Below the pieces are notes generated by a model. The model saw only the letters and a list, made by a program, of their open reading frames with translations. It did not search any database and had not been told where the DNA came from. Position numbers and translations under genes: made by a program. A DNA stretch of 6,978 nucleotides from Streptosporangiaceae bacterium (GTDB lineage: Bacteria; Actinomycetota; Actinomycetes; Streptosporangiales; Streptosporangiaceae): contig JASIJN010000425.1 of the NCBI GenBank assembly GCA_030050125.1, forward strand, positions 1 through 6,978, in the 5' to 3' direction. Positions 1 to 5,178 of this stretch are shown here, piece by piece (positions within the stretch are counted from its first letter, which is position 1; each line of letters starts with the position of its first letter).

Positions 1-4
1 GGAG

Positions 5-35
5 CCGCCCGGACTGACGCCACCGCTCCGGGCGG
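5..35 (+). terminator. Possible hairpin terminator of the upstream gene
   Basis: A 9-bp perfect stem (5-13 with 27-35, CCGCCCGGA / TCCGGGCGG) encloses a 13-nt loop. An alternative 6-bp stem (21-26 with 32-37) overlaps it, so only one can form at a time. There is no following T-tract, which is common for actinobacterial terminators. In related genomes gcvH lies upstream of garA, so this may close that transcript, but no upstream coding end can be assigned here. Confidence 0.3.
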
Positions 36-61
36 TGCCTGGAGGCGGCGTGCGTGGCGCA

Positions 62-91
62 TGGACCGGCCCGGCACGGCGCGGGTAGCGT
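62..91 (+). promoter_or_regulatory. Candidate promoter for the garA-ftsR pair
   Basis: A -35-like TGGACC (62-67) is followed after 18 bp by a -10-like TAGCGT (86-91) that fits the TAnnnT pattern. A start site near 98 would give a leader of about 97 nt. That leader contains a 7-bp inverted repeat (91-97 TGGTCCT with 128-134 AGGACCA). The match to consensus is moderate and there is no experimental support. Confidence 0.3.
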
Positions 92-195
92 GGTCCTCAC
101 CAGCGGAATTCTCCCGGCGAACCACCCAGGACCAGCGGGCTGACATGATTCCCGCCCAGGCGGCATGGCCGGCGAAGGGGAGGCTTGGCAGGGAC

Positions 196-744
196 ATGGC
201 CAGCGTGTACTGCATCAGATGCGGTCAGGAAAACCCTGAGGGGGCCCGCTTCTGCTCGCAGTGCGGCAACCCGCTTGCCCGTGGTGCCGGCGAGGGGACG
301 ACGGAGACCACGTCTATCATCTCCCTCGGCGGCGGCGAGGCCCCCGACGCGGAGTTCGGCGATGACTCGTACGCGGACGCCGGGACCGTCGACACGCTGC
401 CGGCCGGGACGGCCCTGCTCGTCGTGCGGCGCGGCCCGAACGCCGGCAGCCGGTTCCTCCTGGACAGCGACCTGACGCTGGTCGGCCGGCATCCGGACAG
501 CGACATCTTCCTTGACGACGTGACCGTCTCGCGGCGGCACGCCGAGTTCTACCGGTCCGGCAACCGGTTCACGGTCCGCGACGTGGGCAGCCTCAACGGC
601 ACCTACGTCAACCGGGAGCGGATCGAGGAAACCGACCTGACCGGCGGCGACGAGGTGCAGGTGGGCAAGTTCCGCCTGGTCTTCCTGCTCGGCCCGCGCT
701 CGGGGGCGGAGCTTGACGGCGGAGGCGCGCAGGTCGGCGGATGA
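196..744 (+). CDS. garA: GarA-type FHA protein with N-terminal zinc ribbon
   Basis: 182-residue regulator. GarA proteins are small FHA proteins that, when unphosphorylated, bind and inhibit 2-oxoglutarate-using enzymes (2-oxoglutarate dehydrogenase, NAD-glutamate dehydrogenase) and activate glutamate synthase; kinases PknB/PknG switch them off. Seen here: a CxxC...CxxC zinc ribbon (Cys6, Cys9, Cys20, Cys23), then the ETTS phospho-acceptor motif at 37-40, an acidic linker, and a C-terminal FHA domain (about 74-172) with GRHPDSDIFLDD (97-108), SRRH (112-115) and SLNGTYVN (132-139). From residue 74 on it closely follows M. tuberculosis GarA, which as I recall it lacks the zinc ribbon. The start at 196 was chosen because it leads straight into the ribbon; an in-frame ATG at 145 and one at 61 would add residues without recognisable features. 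No ideal ribosome site is visible (GGGGAGG at 177-183 is 12 nt away). Its stop overlaps the ftsR start. Confidence 0.88.
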   Translation: MASVYCIRCGQENPEGARFCSQCGNPLARGAGEGTTETTSIISLGGGEAPDAEFGDDSYADAGTVDTLPAGTALLVVRRGPNAGSRFLLDSDLTLVGRHPDSDIFLDDVTVSRRHAEFYRSGNRFTVRDVGSLNGTYVNRERIEETDLTGGDEVQVGKFRLVFLLGPRSGAELDGGGAQVGG

Positions 745-1460
745 GCGCACAGCCTGCTCGCGCGTATCTCGGCATCGGCGAGGTACTGATCCGCCTCCAG
801 GACGAGTTCCCTGACGTGAGCCTGTCCAAGATCCGGTTCCTGGAGTCCGAGGGGCTGATCGAGCCCGCGCGCTCGCCGTCCGGGTACCGCCGGTTCGACG
901 AGGCCGACGTCGAGCGGCTGCGCTACATCCTGACCGCGCAGCGGGACCAGTACCTGCCGCTGCGAGTGATCAAGGAACGGCTGCTTCCTGCGACGGCCTC
1001 GCCGGGCGGCGCCGGCGACCATGGCGCCGTGGCCGGGCCGCTGACCCGCCGGCAGCTGCTGGCCGCGGCCGGGATCGAGGAGAGGCAGCTGGCCGAGCTG
1101 GAGGCGTTCGGGCTGATCCGCCGGGTGGGCCGGGTGTACGGCCAGGACGCGCTGCAGGTGGCATCCGCCGCCGCGGTGCTGGCCGGCTTCGGCGTGGAGC
1201 CGCGGCACCTGCGGGCGGTCCGGGCGGCGGTGGAACGTGAGATGTCGTTCATCGAGCAGGTGGTCGCGCCGACGCTGCGGCAGCGCAATCCGGAGGCCAG
1301 GGAGCGGGCGGACCGCACGGCGCGGGAGATCGCCGCGCTGACCATGCGGCTGCACGGCGCGCTCATGGATTCCGCGCTGGCCGAGGCCGGATTTCCGGGC
1401 GAGGGCCTTGGGTCGCCCAGAGCTGGGTATGGCACTTCAGCAGGAGGGGCCAGTGCCTGA
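741..1460 (+). CDS. ftsR: MerR-type cell-division regulator FtsR
   Basis: 239-residue DNA-binding regulator, homolog of M. tuberculosis Rv1828 and of corynebacterial FtsR, which activates ftsZ transcription. The MerR-type winged helix-turn-helix occupies about 9-81, with SLSKIRFLESEGLIEP (27-42), SGYRRF (47-52) and LTAQRDQYLPLRVIKERL (64-81). A linker rich in Gly/Ala/Pro (82-99) leads to a second, degenerate winged-helix-like part (about 100-150: LTRRQLLAAAGIEERQL, then LEAFGLIRR) and a helical C-terminal part that probably dimerises. The tail after 215 is low complexity. The length matches the family (about 240-250). The ATG at 741 overlaps the garA stop (ATGA, 741-744), so the two genes are probably translationally coupled. 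The effector is unknown and no metal-binding cysteines are present. Confidence 0.9.
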   Translation: MSAQPARAYLGIGEVLIRLQDEFPDVSLSKIRFLESEGLIEPARSPSGYRRFDEADVERLRYILTAQRDQYLPLRVIKERLLPATASPGGAGDHGAVAGPLTRRQLLAAAGIEERQLAELEAFGLIRRVGRVYGQDALQVASAAAVLAGFGVEPRHLRAVRAAVEREMSFIEQVVAPTLRQRNPEARERADRTAREIAALTMRLHGALMDSALAEAGFPGEGLGSPRAGYGTSAGGASA

Positions 1461-1489
1461 TGCGGGCACGTCCCGATAGCGGGTGTACG

Positions 1490-1509
1490 TTGACAAAGGG
1501 AGTGCCCTT
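1490..1509 (+). promoter_or_regulatory. TTGACA element fused to a small palindrome, upstream of the DUF151 gene
   Basis: In the 105-bp gap between ftsR and the DUF151 gene a perfect -35 hexamer TTGACA (1490-1495) is followed at once by the inverted repeat AAGGG-AGTG-CCCTT (1496-1509). No good -10 box stands 16-19 bp downstream; TAGACC at 1509-1514 is only 13 bp away. This suggests either an activator-dependent promoter or an operator. FtsR itself is a candidate binder, by inference only. Confidence 0.35.
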
Positions 1510-1565
1510 AGACCGGGGTCCAGAAGTAAGGCAGCGCGTCAGGCGCACGTGAGGACGGAGCCGCC

Positions 1566-2036
1566 GTGAGGCAGATGGAGGTCGTAGGCGTCCGGGTCGA
1601 GATGCCCACGAACCAGCCCATCGTCCTGCTCAAAGAGACGCAGGGGGAAAGGTACTTGCCGATTTGGATCGGCCCGATGGAGGCGACCGCCATCGCCTAC
1701 GCCCAGCAGGGCCTGGTGCCGGTCCGGCCGCTGACCCATGACCTGATGCGGGACATCCTCGAGGCGCTGGACGTTCAGCTGCGGACGGTGAACATCACCG
1801 CGCTGCGGAACGGCACGTTCTTCGCCGACCTGGTCTTCTCGAACGGCAAAGAGGTCAGCGCGAGGCCGTCGGACTCGATTGCGCTGGCGCTGCGGACTGG
1901 CGCCACGATCTTCGCGGCCGACGAGATCCTCGAGGAGGCCGGGATCGCGATCCCGGACGAGCAGGAGGACGAGGTAGAGAAGTTCCGTGAGTTCCTCGAC
2001 ACGATCACTCCCGAGGACTTCGGCCGGGCCACCTGA
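1566..2036 (+). CDS. DUF151 / bifunctional nuclease family protein
   Basis: 156-residue cytoplasmic protein of the DUF151 family (PF02577), homolog of M. tuberculosis Rv1829. Plant members have DNase and RNase activity, so bacterial members are often named bifunctional nuclease; the activity in actinobacteria is not settled. Family landmarks visible: MEVVGVRVEMPTNQPIVLLK (4-23), RYLPIWIGPMEA (29-40), RPLTHDL (54-60), ARPSDSIALALR (99-110), and the C-terminal DEVEKFREFLDTITPEDF (135-152), which resembles UVR-type tails. The GTG at 1566 is preferred because GGAG (1557-1560) lies 5 nt upstream; the in-frame ATG at 1575 would leave a 14-nt gap. Length is near that of Rv1829 (about 164). It probably has its own promoter in the preceding gap. 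Confidence 0.88.
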   Translation: MRQMEVVGVRVEMPTNQPIVLLKETQGERYLPIWIGPMEATAIAYAQQGLVPVRPLTHDLMRDILEALDVQLRTVNITALRNGTFFADLVFSNGKEVSARPSDSIALALRTGATIFAADEILEEAGIAIPDEQEDEVEKFREFLDTITPEDFGRAT

Positions 2037-2039
2037 GCG

Positions 2040-2056
2040 GCCGGCGGCAGGCCGGC
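2040..2056 (+). terminator. GC-rich hairpin just after the DUF151 stop
   Basis: Two copies of the self-complementary hexamer GCCGGC (2040-2045 and 2051-2056) flank a 5-nt loop and can form a 6-bp stem only 3 nt after the stop codon. No T-tract follows directly (TTTGT at 2066-2070 is weak). It is a plausible weak terminator, or chance in GC-rich DNA. Confidence 0.3.
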
Positions 2057-2111
2057 GGGTGACGGTTTGTCGTGACTCATGACTGTAACCGCGACGCGCC
2101 GCGGCAGATCG

Positions 2112-2141
2112 TTGACGACCTCGGCGCGCCCGGCCTACGGT
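2112..2141 (+). promoter_or_regulatory. Housekeeping-type promoter for the Rv1830-type MerR gene
   Basis: TTGACG (2112-2117), an 18-bp spacer and TACGGT (2136-2141) form the best sigma-A/HrdB-like promoter in the conserved part of the window. The predicted start near 2148 leaves a leader of about 40 nt before the GTG at 2188. Confidence 0.5.
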
Positions 2142-2187
2142 TCGAGACGAGTACCCAGGGACTCCTGGTCCCGGGCCGGAGGTGCGC

Positions 2188-2826
2188 GTGGCGGTGATCA
2201 AGGGCAAGGGCCAGTCGGCGGGGGTGCGCGGCGAGGCGGCCCGCAGCCGGACGAGCATCTCCCGCGCCGACGAGCAGGGCCTGCTGTTCGGTGAGGAGCT
2301 GAGCGGGACGCCCGAAGACCTCGGCTACCGGGGCCCGACCGCCTGCACCGCGGCCGGGATCACCTACCGTCAGCTGGACTACTGGGCCAGGACCGGGCTG
2401 GTCGAGCCGAGCGTGCGCCCGGCCAGCGGCTCCGGGTCGCAGCGGCTCTATGGATTCAGGGACATCCTGGCGCTCAAGATCGTGAAGCGGCTGCTGGACA
2501 CCGGCATCTCGCTGCAGCAGATCAGGACCGCGGTCGGCTACCTGCGCGAGCACGGGGCCAGCGACCTGGCCCAGGTCACGCTGATGAGCGACGGCGTGAC
2601 CGTCTACGCGTGCACGTCGCCGGACGAGGTGGTGGACCTGCTGCAGGGCGGCCAGGGCGTGTTCGGCATCGCGCTGGGCCGCGTCTGGCAGGAGGTCGAG
2701 GGCACCCTGGCCGACCTCCCGTCGGAACGGGCCGAGGACGCGGGGACGGCGGCGCCGGATGAGGAGGGCGCCGCGAGACCGGGACCGGACGAACTGGCCC
2801 GCCGCCGGGCGCGCAAGACCGGCTAG
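2188..2826 (+). CDS. MerR-family regulator, Rv1830 type
   Basis: 212-residue DNA-binding protein homologous to M. tuberculosis Rv1830 (called McdR in mycobacteria and tied to cell division). A variable N-terminus (1-45, with DEQGLLFGEEL at 28-38) precedes the MerR helix-turn-helix: GYRGPTACTAAGITYRQLDY (46-65), ARTGLVEPSV (67-76), GSGSQRLYGFRDILALKIV (81-99), then LLDTGISLQQIRTAVGYL (102-119). The C-terminal part carries the conserved VVDLLQGGQGVFGIAL (148-163), followed by an acidic/Pro-rich tail and a basic end (RRRARK, 205-210). Start choice: GGAGG (2178-2182) is 5 nt before GTG 2188; GTG 2182 overlaps that site and is unlikely. Its TAG stop (2824-2826) overlaps the stop of the convergent tetR gene in the tetranucleotide CTAG. 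Confidence 0.88.
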   Translation: MAVIKGKGQSAGVRGEAARSRTSISRADEQGLLFGEELSGTPEDLGYRGPTACTAAGITYRQLDYWARTGLVEPSVRPASGSGSQRLYGFRDILALKIVKRLLDTGISLQQIRTAVGYLREHGASDLAQVTLMSDGVTVYACTSPDEVVDLLQGGQGVFGIALGRVWQEVEGTLADLPSERAEDAGTAAPDEEGAARPGPDELARRRARKTG

Positions 2827-3599
2827 CCGGCCGCGGACCGCGCCGCGGTCTGCCCGTTCTCGGCCCGCCCCGTCTCGGCCTGCTCCCTCTCGGCCTGCGC
2901 CGCCCTGGCCTCCGCCGCCTCGGCCTGGACCCCGGCCATGAACAGGTCGATCCCGAACCGGTAGTGGAACTCCTGGTCGTCGGGGCCGCAGGCCGTCATC
3001 GGGCCCGCGGCCTCGACCAGGCGCGGGTACCGGCTCGGCGGCAGCATGGCCAGCCGGACCTGGTTGCGGCGCTGCACCTCGGCCCGTTCGCCCTGGCTGA
3101 GCCCGGAATCGTAGTCCGGCGCGCTCATCACCAGCATGAGGCCGGTCCACAGCCCGTTGCGCGCGATCTCGCTCGCGTGCACGGGATCGAATCCGGCCCG
3201 CCGCAGCACGTCGAGAGCGGTCTCGGTAACGCGGAGCGCGGCCTCGCTGTGCAGCTTCTCGCTCGGGACCAGGACCTGGGACGCGCACCGGTGCGTTCGC
3301 AGCACCCGCACCAGCGACTCGATCAGGCCGCGCAGCTGCCGCGGCCAGTCCGCGGCCGGGTCGACGTCGGCGTCGATCTCGCCCCAGAGCCGCTCGGCCA
3401 GGCCGCCGAGCAGGGCCTCTTTGCTGCGGAAATGCCAGTAGAACGCCATCGGGGTGACGCTCAGCTCGTTGGCCAGCCGCCTGATCGTCAGTGCCTCGAG
3501 CCCGTCCGCGTCGGCGATGGCCAGCGCCTGGTCGACCACCGTCTCCTTGCTCAGCCGGGGGCGTTCGGGGTCGCCGTCGCTTGCCTGTGTGGATGCCAT
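2823..3599 (-). CDS. TetR-family repressor of the divergent MFS pump
   Basis: 258-residue repressor, expected to bind the shared intergenic region and release it when a small ligand binds. Seen: N-terminal helix-turn-helix (about 19-64), with ALTIRRLANELSVTPMAFYW at 36-55 and HFRSKEALL at 56-64; then an all-helical ligand/dimer domain of the TetR_C_1 (PF02909) kind, ending in FHYRFGIDLFMAGVQA (211-226). The last 35 residues (224-258) are a charged Ala/Gln/Glu-rich tail with repeated QAE-like units, beyond the usual end of the fold. The ATG at 3599 is preferred over one at 3638, which would place the start inside the regulatory region; GTG at 3602 is an equal possibility. No ribosome site is visible, and a -10 box sits 10 bp away, so the mRNA is probably leaderless. 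The ligand cannot be predicted. Confidence 0.87.
   Translation of the reverse strand: MASTQASDGDPERPRLSKETVVDQALAIADADGLEALTIRRLANELSVTPMAFYWHFRSKEALLGGLAERLWGEIDADVDPAADWPRQLRGLIESLVRVLRTHRCASQVLVPSEKLHSEAALRVTETALDVLRRAGFDPVHASEIARNGLWTGLMLVMSAPDYDSGLSQGERAEVQRRNQVRLAMLPPSRYPRLVEAAGPMTACGPDDQEFHYRFGIDLFMAGVQAEAAEARAAQAEREQAETGRAENGQTAARSAAG
2834..2852 (+). terminator. Hairpin after the MerR gene, inside the tetR 3' end
   Basis: An 8-bp stem (2834-2841 with 2845-2852, one G-T pair) closes a 3-nt loop 7 nt after the MerR stop. It lies wholly within the codons for the last residues of the convergent TetR protein. A second palindrome, CCGGCTAGCCGG (2819-2830), spans both stop codons. With no intergenic space, these are the only candidates for ending the MerR transcript. 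No T-tract is present. Confidence 0.35.
2847..2931. repeat. Imperfect CTCGGCCTG-like repeats encoding the TetR tail
   Basis: Copies of CTCGGCC recur between 2859 and 2927, spaced irregularly. On the minus strand they encode the QAE/ARA-rich C-terminal tail of the TetR protein. This looks like slippage expansion of a GC-rich coding end rather than a separate element. Confidence 0.4.
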
Positions 3600-3608
3600 C
3601 ACTTGACA

Positions 3609-3638
3609 ACTATACGCCGTACAAGGCACGATGCTCAA
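3609..3638 (-). promoter_or_regulatory. tetR promoter, probably leaderless
   Basis: On the minus strand TTGAGC (3638-3633), 18 bp and TATAGT (3614-3609) make a good sigma-A-type promoter. Transcription would begin at about 3602, on the GTG/ATG pair that starts tetR, leaving no leader. The isolated operator-like copy at 3611-3623 overlaps the -10 box and spacer, so autorepression is likely. Confidence 0.5.
3611..3623. promoter_or_regulatory. Isolated operator-like site, TATAC-GCC-GTACA
   Basis: A near-perfect inverted repeat of 5-3-5 geometry (arms TATAC and GTACA, of the form TRTAC/GTAYA). It has the same layout as the unit at 3642-3654 (TGTAC-AAC-GTATA). It overlaps the tetR promoter. Centre-to-centre distance to the first unit of the tandem array is 31 bp, about three helical turns. 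Confidence 0.55.
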
Positions 3639-3641
3639 GGA

Positions 3642-3669
3642 TGTACAACGTATAGGAGCGACGTATAGG
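3642..3669 (+). promoter_or_regulatory. Candidate promoter of the MFS pump, inside the repeat array
   Basis: TGTACA (3642-3647), 16 bp and TATAGG (3664-3669) form a weak sigma-A-like pair whose start would be near 3676, about 40 nt before the ATG. A perfect TTGACA at 3603-3608 is an alternative -35, but the hexamer 18 bp further (CACGAT, 3627-3632) is poor. Either way the promoter or leader lies under the 13-bp repeats, consistent with repression. Confidence 0.35.
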
Positions 3670-3693
3670 TACGCCGTATGGGAACGACGTACA
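3642..3693. repeat. Four contiguous 13-bp repeats in the tetR/MFS divergent region
   Basis: Four head-to-tail 13-bp units occupy 3642-3654, 3655-3667, 3668-3680 and 3681-3693. Each has the frame xxxxC-(A/G)(A/C)C-GTAYR, with centres at 3648, 3661, 3674 and 3687, exactly 13 bp apart. The first unit is a near-perfect inverted repeat (TGTAC-AAC-GTATA); the third is weaker (GGTAC-GCC-GTATG); the second and fourth keep the right arm (GTATA, GTACA) but have degenerate left arms. The right arm is the most conserved part. Probable binding array for the TetR protein, covering the MFS promoter and leader. Confidence 0.6.
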
Positions 3694-3715
3694 TGACGAC
3701 TCTGAGGAGAGCCAG

Positions 3716-5167
3716 ATGTCCAGACGCTGGTGGAGCCTGGTGGCCGTTGGGCTCGCCACCTTCATGACCTATCTCGACAACAACGTGACCAACGTCGCGA
3801 TCCCCACCATCCAGCGCAGCCTGCACCTGTCGATCGCGGGCCTGGAGTGGGTGGTCAGCAGCTACATCCTGGTCTTTGCCGCGCTGCTGCTGGTCGGGGG
3901 CAGGCTGGCCGACGTGTTCGGGCGGCGCCGGCTGTTCCTCATCGGGCTGACGATCTTCACCGCCGCCTCGCTGGGCGCCGGGCTGGCCGGCAGCGGCGCC
4001 GTCCTGATCGGGATGCGGCTGGTCCAGGGCCTGGGCGCCGCGCTGCTGGTGCCGACCACGCTGGCGATCATCGTGGCCACCTTCCACGACGCCAGGGAAC
4101 GGACCACCGCCGTCGGGGTGTGGACCGCGATCGGCGCGATGGCGCTGGCGTTCGGGCCCCTGATCGGCGGGCTGATCAGCCAGCACCTGCACTGGGGCTG
4201 GATCTTCTTCATCAACGTGCCGGTCGGCGCGATCACGTTCGCCATCGCGCTGCTCGCGGTCGGGGAGTCGCGGGACGCCTCGGCGACCCGCCATCTGGAC
4301 GTGCCCGGCCTGACCGCGTCGGTCGTCGCGCTGTTCTCGCTGGTCTACGCGCTGATCGAGGGCCACGACAAGGGCTGGACCTCGGGCCTGATCCTCGGCG
4401 CGTTCGCGCTGGCCGCCCTGGCGGGCGCGGTGTTCATGCTGATCGAGGTCCGCTCGGCGCGGCCGATGATCCCGCTCGGGCTGCTGCGCTCCCGGGTGTT
4501 CGGCGGCGGCACCGGCACCATGATGCTGTGGGCGTTCGGGATCTTCGGTATCTACTTCTTCACCTCGATCTACCTGCAAGACGTGCTCGGGTTCTCGCCG
4601 ACCATGGCCGGGCTGGCGTTCCTGCCCATGGCGCTGTGCATGGCGCTGTTCGCCGGGCTCGCCGGGCCGCTGGCCGCGCGGGCCGGGGCGCACCGGGTGG
4701 TCGCGCTCGGGCTGGTGCTCGAGGCGATCGGCCTGTACCTGTTCTGGCGGCTGGGCGCGGGCGCGACGTTCGCCAGCCTCATGCCGGGCTTCCTTTTCTT
4801 CGGCGCCGGGTCGGGGCTGATGAACGTGCCGCTGACCACCGCGGTGCTCGCAAGCATGCCGCAGGAGCGCTCCGGCATCGCCTCGGCCCTGCTGAACAAC
4901 TCGCGGGAGGTCGCCGGGCTGCTCGGCATCACGGTGATCGGCGCCGTGCTGCGGTCCGCCCAGGGCGCCGAGCTCCGGCGGGGGGATAGCCCGGGGCTGG
5001 CGTTCATCGACGGCTACCACACGGGGCTGGTCGTCACGATCGCGCTGGTCGCGGTCGGCGTGGTCGTCAGCTACGTGACGCTGCGCCGCGCCCGCCCGGT
5101 CGATGACAACCCGGTCCCGGTTCCCGTCGCCGAGATCCGCCCCGCGCCCGTCCGGCTCCGCGGCTAG
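3716..5167 (+). CDS. MFS drug:H+ antiporter, DHA2 / EmrB-QacA type
   Basis: 483-residue inner-membrane exporter of the 14-helix DHA2 family, which uses the proton gradient to expel drugs or other amphipathic compounds. Motifs in order: motif D1 LDNNVTNVAIPTI (20-32, with the acidic Asp21 of helix 1), motif A GGRLADVFGRRR (61-72) in the loop between helices 2 and 3, motif B RLVQGLGAA (101-109), antiporter motif C AFGPLIGG (145-152) followed by WGWIFFINVPVG (160-171), and the DHA2 C-half signature GSGLMNVPLTTAVLAS (365-380) with ERSGIASALLNNSREVAG (384-401). Hydrophobic segments continue to about 455, followed by a short Pro/Val-rich cytoplasmic tail. Length is typical (about 450-520). The start is well supported: AGGAGA (3705-3710) lies 5 nt before the ATG. 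It is divergent from tetR and probably induced by the pump's substrate. The substrate cannot be read from sequence. Confidence 0.9.
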   Translation: MSRRWWSLVAVGLATFMTYLDNNVTNVAIPTIQRSLHLSIAGLEWVVSSYILVFAALLLVGGRLADVFGRRRLFLIGLTIFTAASLGAGLAGSGAVLIGMRLVQGLGAALLVPTTLAIIVATFHDARERTTAVGVWTAIGAMALAFGPLIGGLISQHLHWGWIFFINVPVGAITFAIALLAVGESRDASATRHLDVPGLTASVVALFSLVYALIEGHDKGWTSGLILGAFALAALAGAVFMLIEVRSARPMIPLGLLRSRVFGGGTGTMMLWAFGIFGIYFFTSIYLQDVLGFSPTMAGLAFLPMALCMALFAGLAGPLAARAGAHRVVALGLVLEAIGLYLFWRLGAGATFASLMPGFLFFGAGSGLMNVPLTTAVLASMPQERSGIASALLNNSREVAGLLGITVIGAVLRSAQGAELRRGDSPGLAFIDGYHTGLVVTIALVAVGVVVSYVTLRRARPVDDNPVPVPVAEIRPAPVRLRG

Positions 5168-5178
5168 GCATGATCGAG

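Noticed and set aside
61..195. Upstream extension of the FHA protein to the ATG at 61 (227 residues)
   Set aside because: The extra 45 residues have no recognisable features, would cover the candidate -10 box, and the zinc ribbon begins directly at the ATG at 196.
2079..2294. Small plus-strand open frame (71 codons) before the Rv1830-type gene
   Set aside because: Overlaps the promoter and the start of the MerR gene in another frame, has no ribosome site and has a shadow-like composition.
2077..3609. Minus-strand 510-codon open frame spanning the MerR and TetR genes
   Set aside because: Arg/Gly/Ala-rich with no domain, and it lies across two genes with strong family motifs in other frames.
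3642..3693. CRISPR-like array
   Set aside because: The 13-bp units are contiguous with no spacers, and no cas genes are nearby; an operator array explains it better.
3635..5020. Minus-strand 461-codon open frame opposite the MFS gene
   Set aside because: Composed of His/Gln/Arg/Pro-rich, low-complexity sequence typical of the antisense of a GC-rich membrane-protein gene; the opposite strand has clear MFS motifs throughout.
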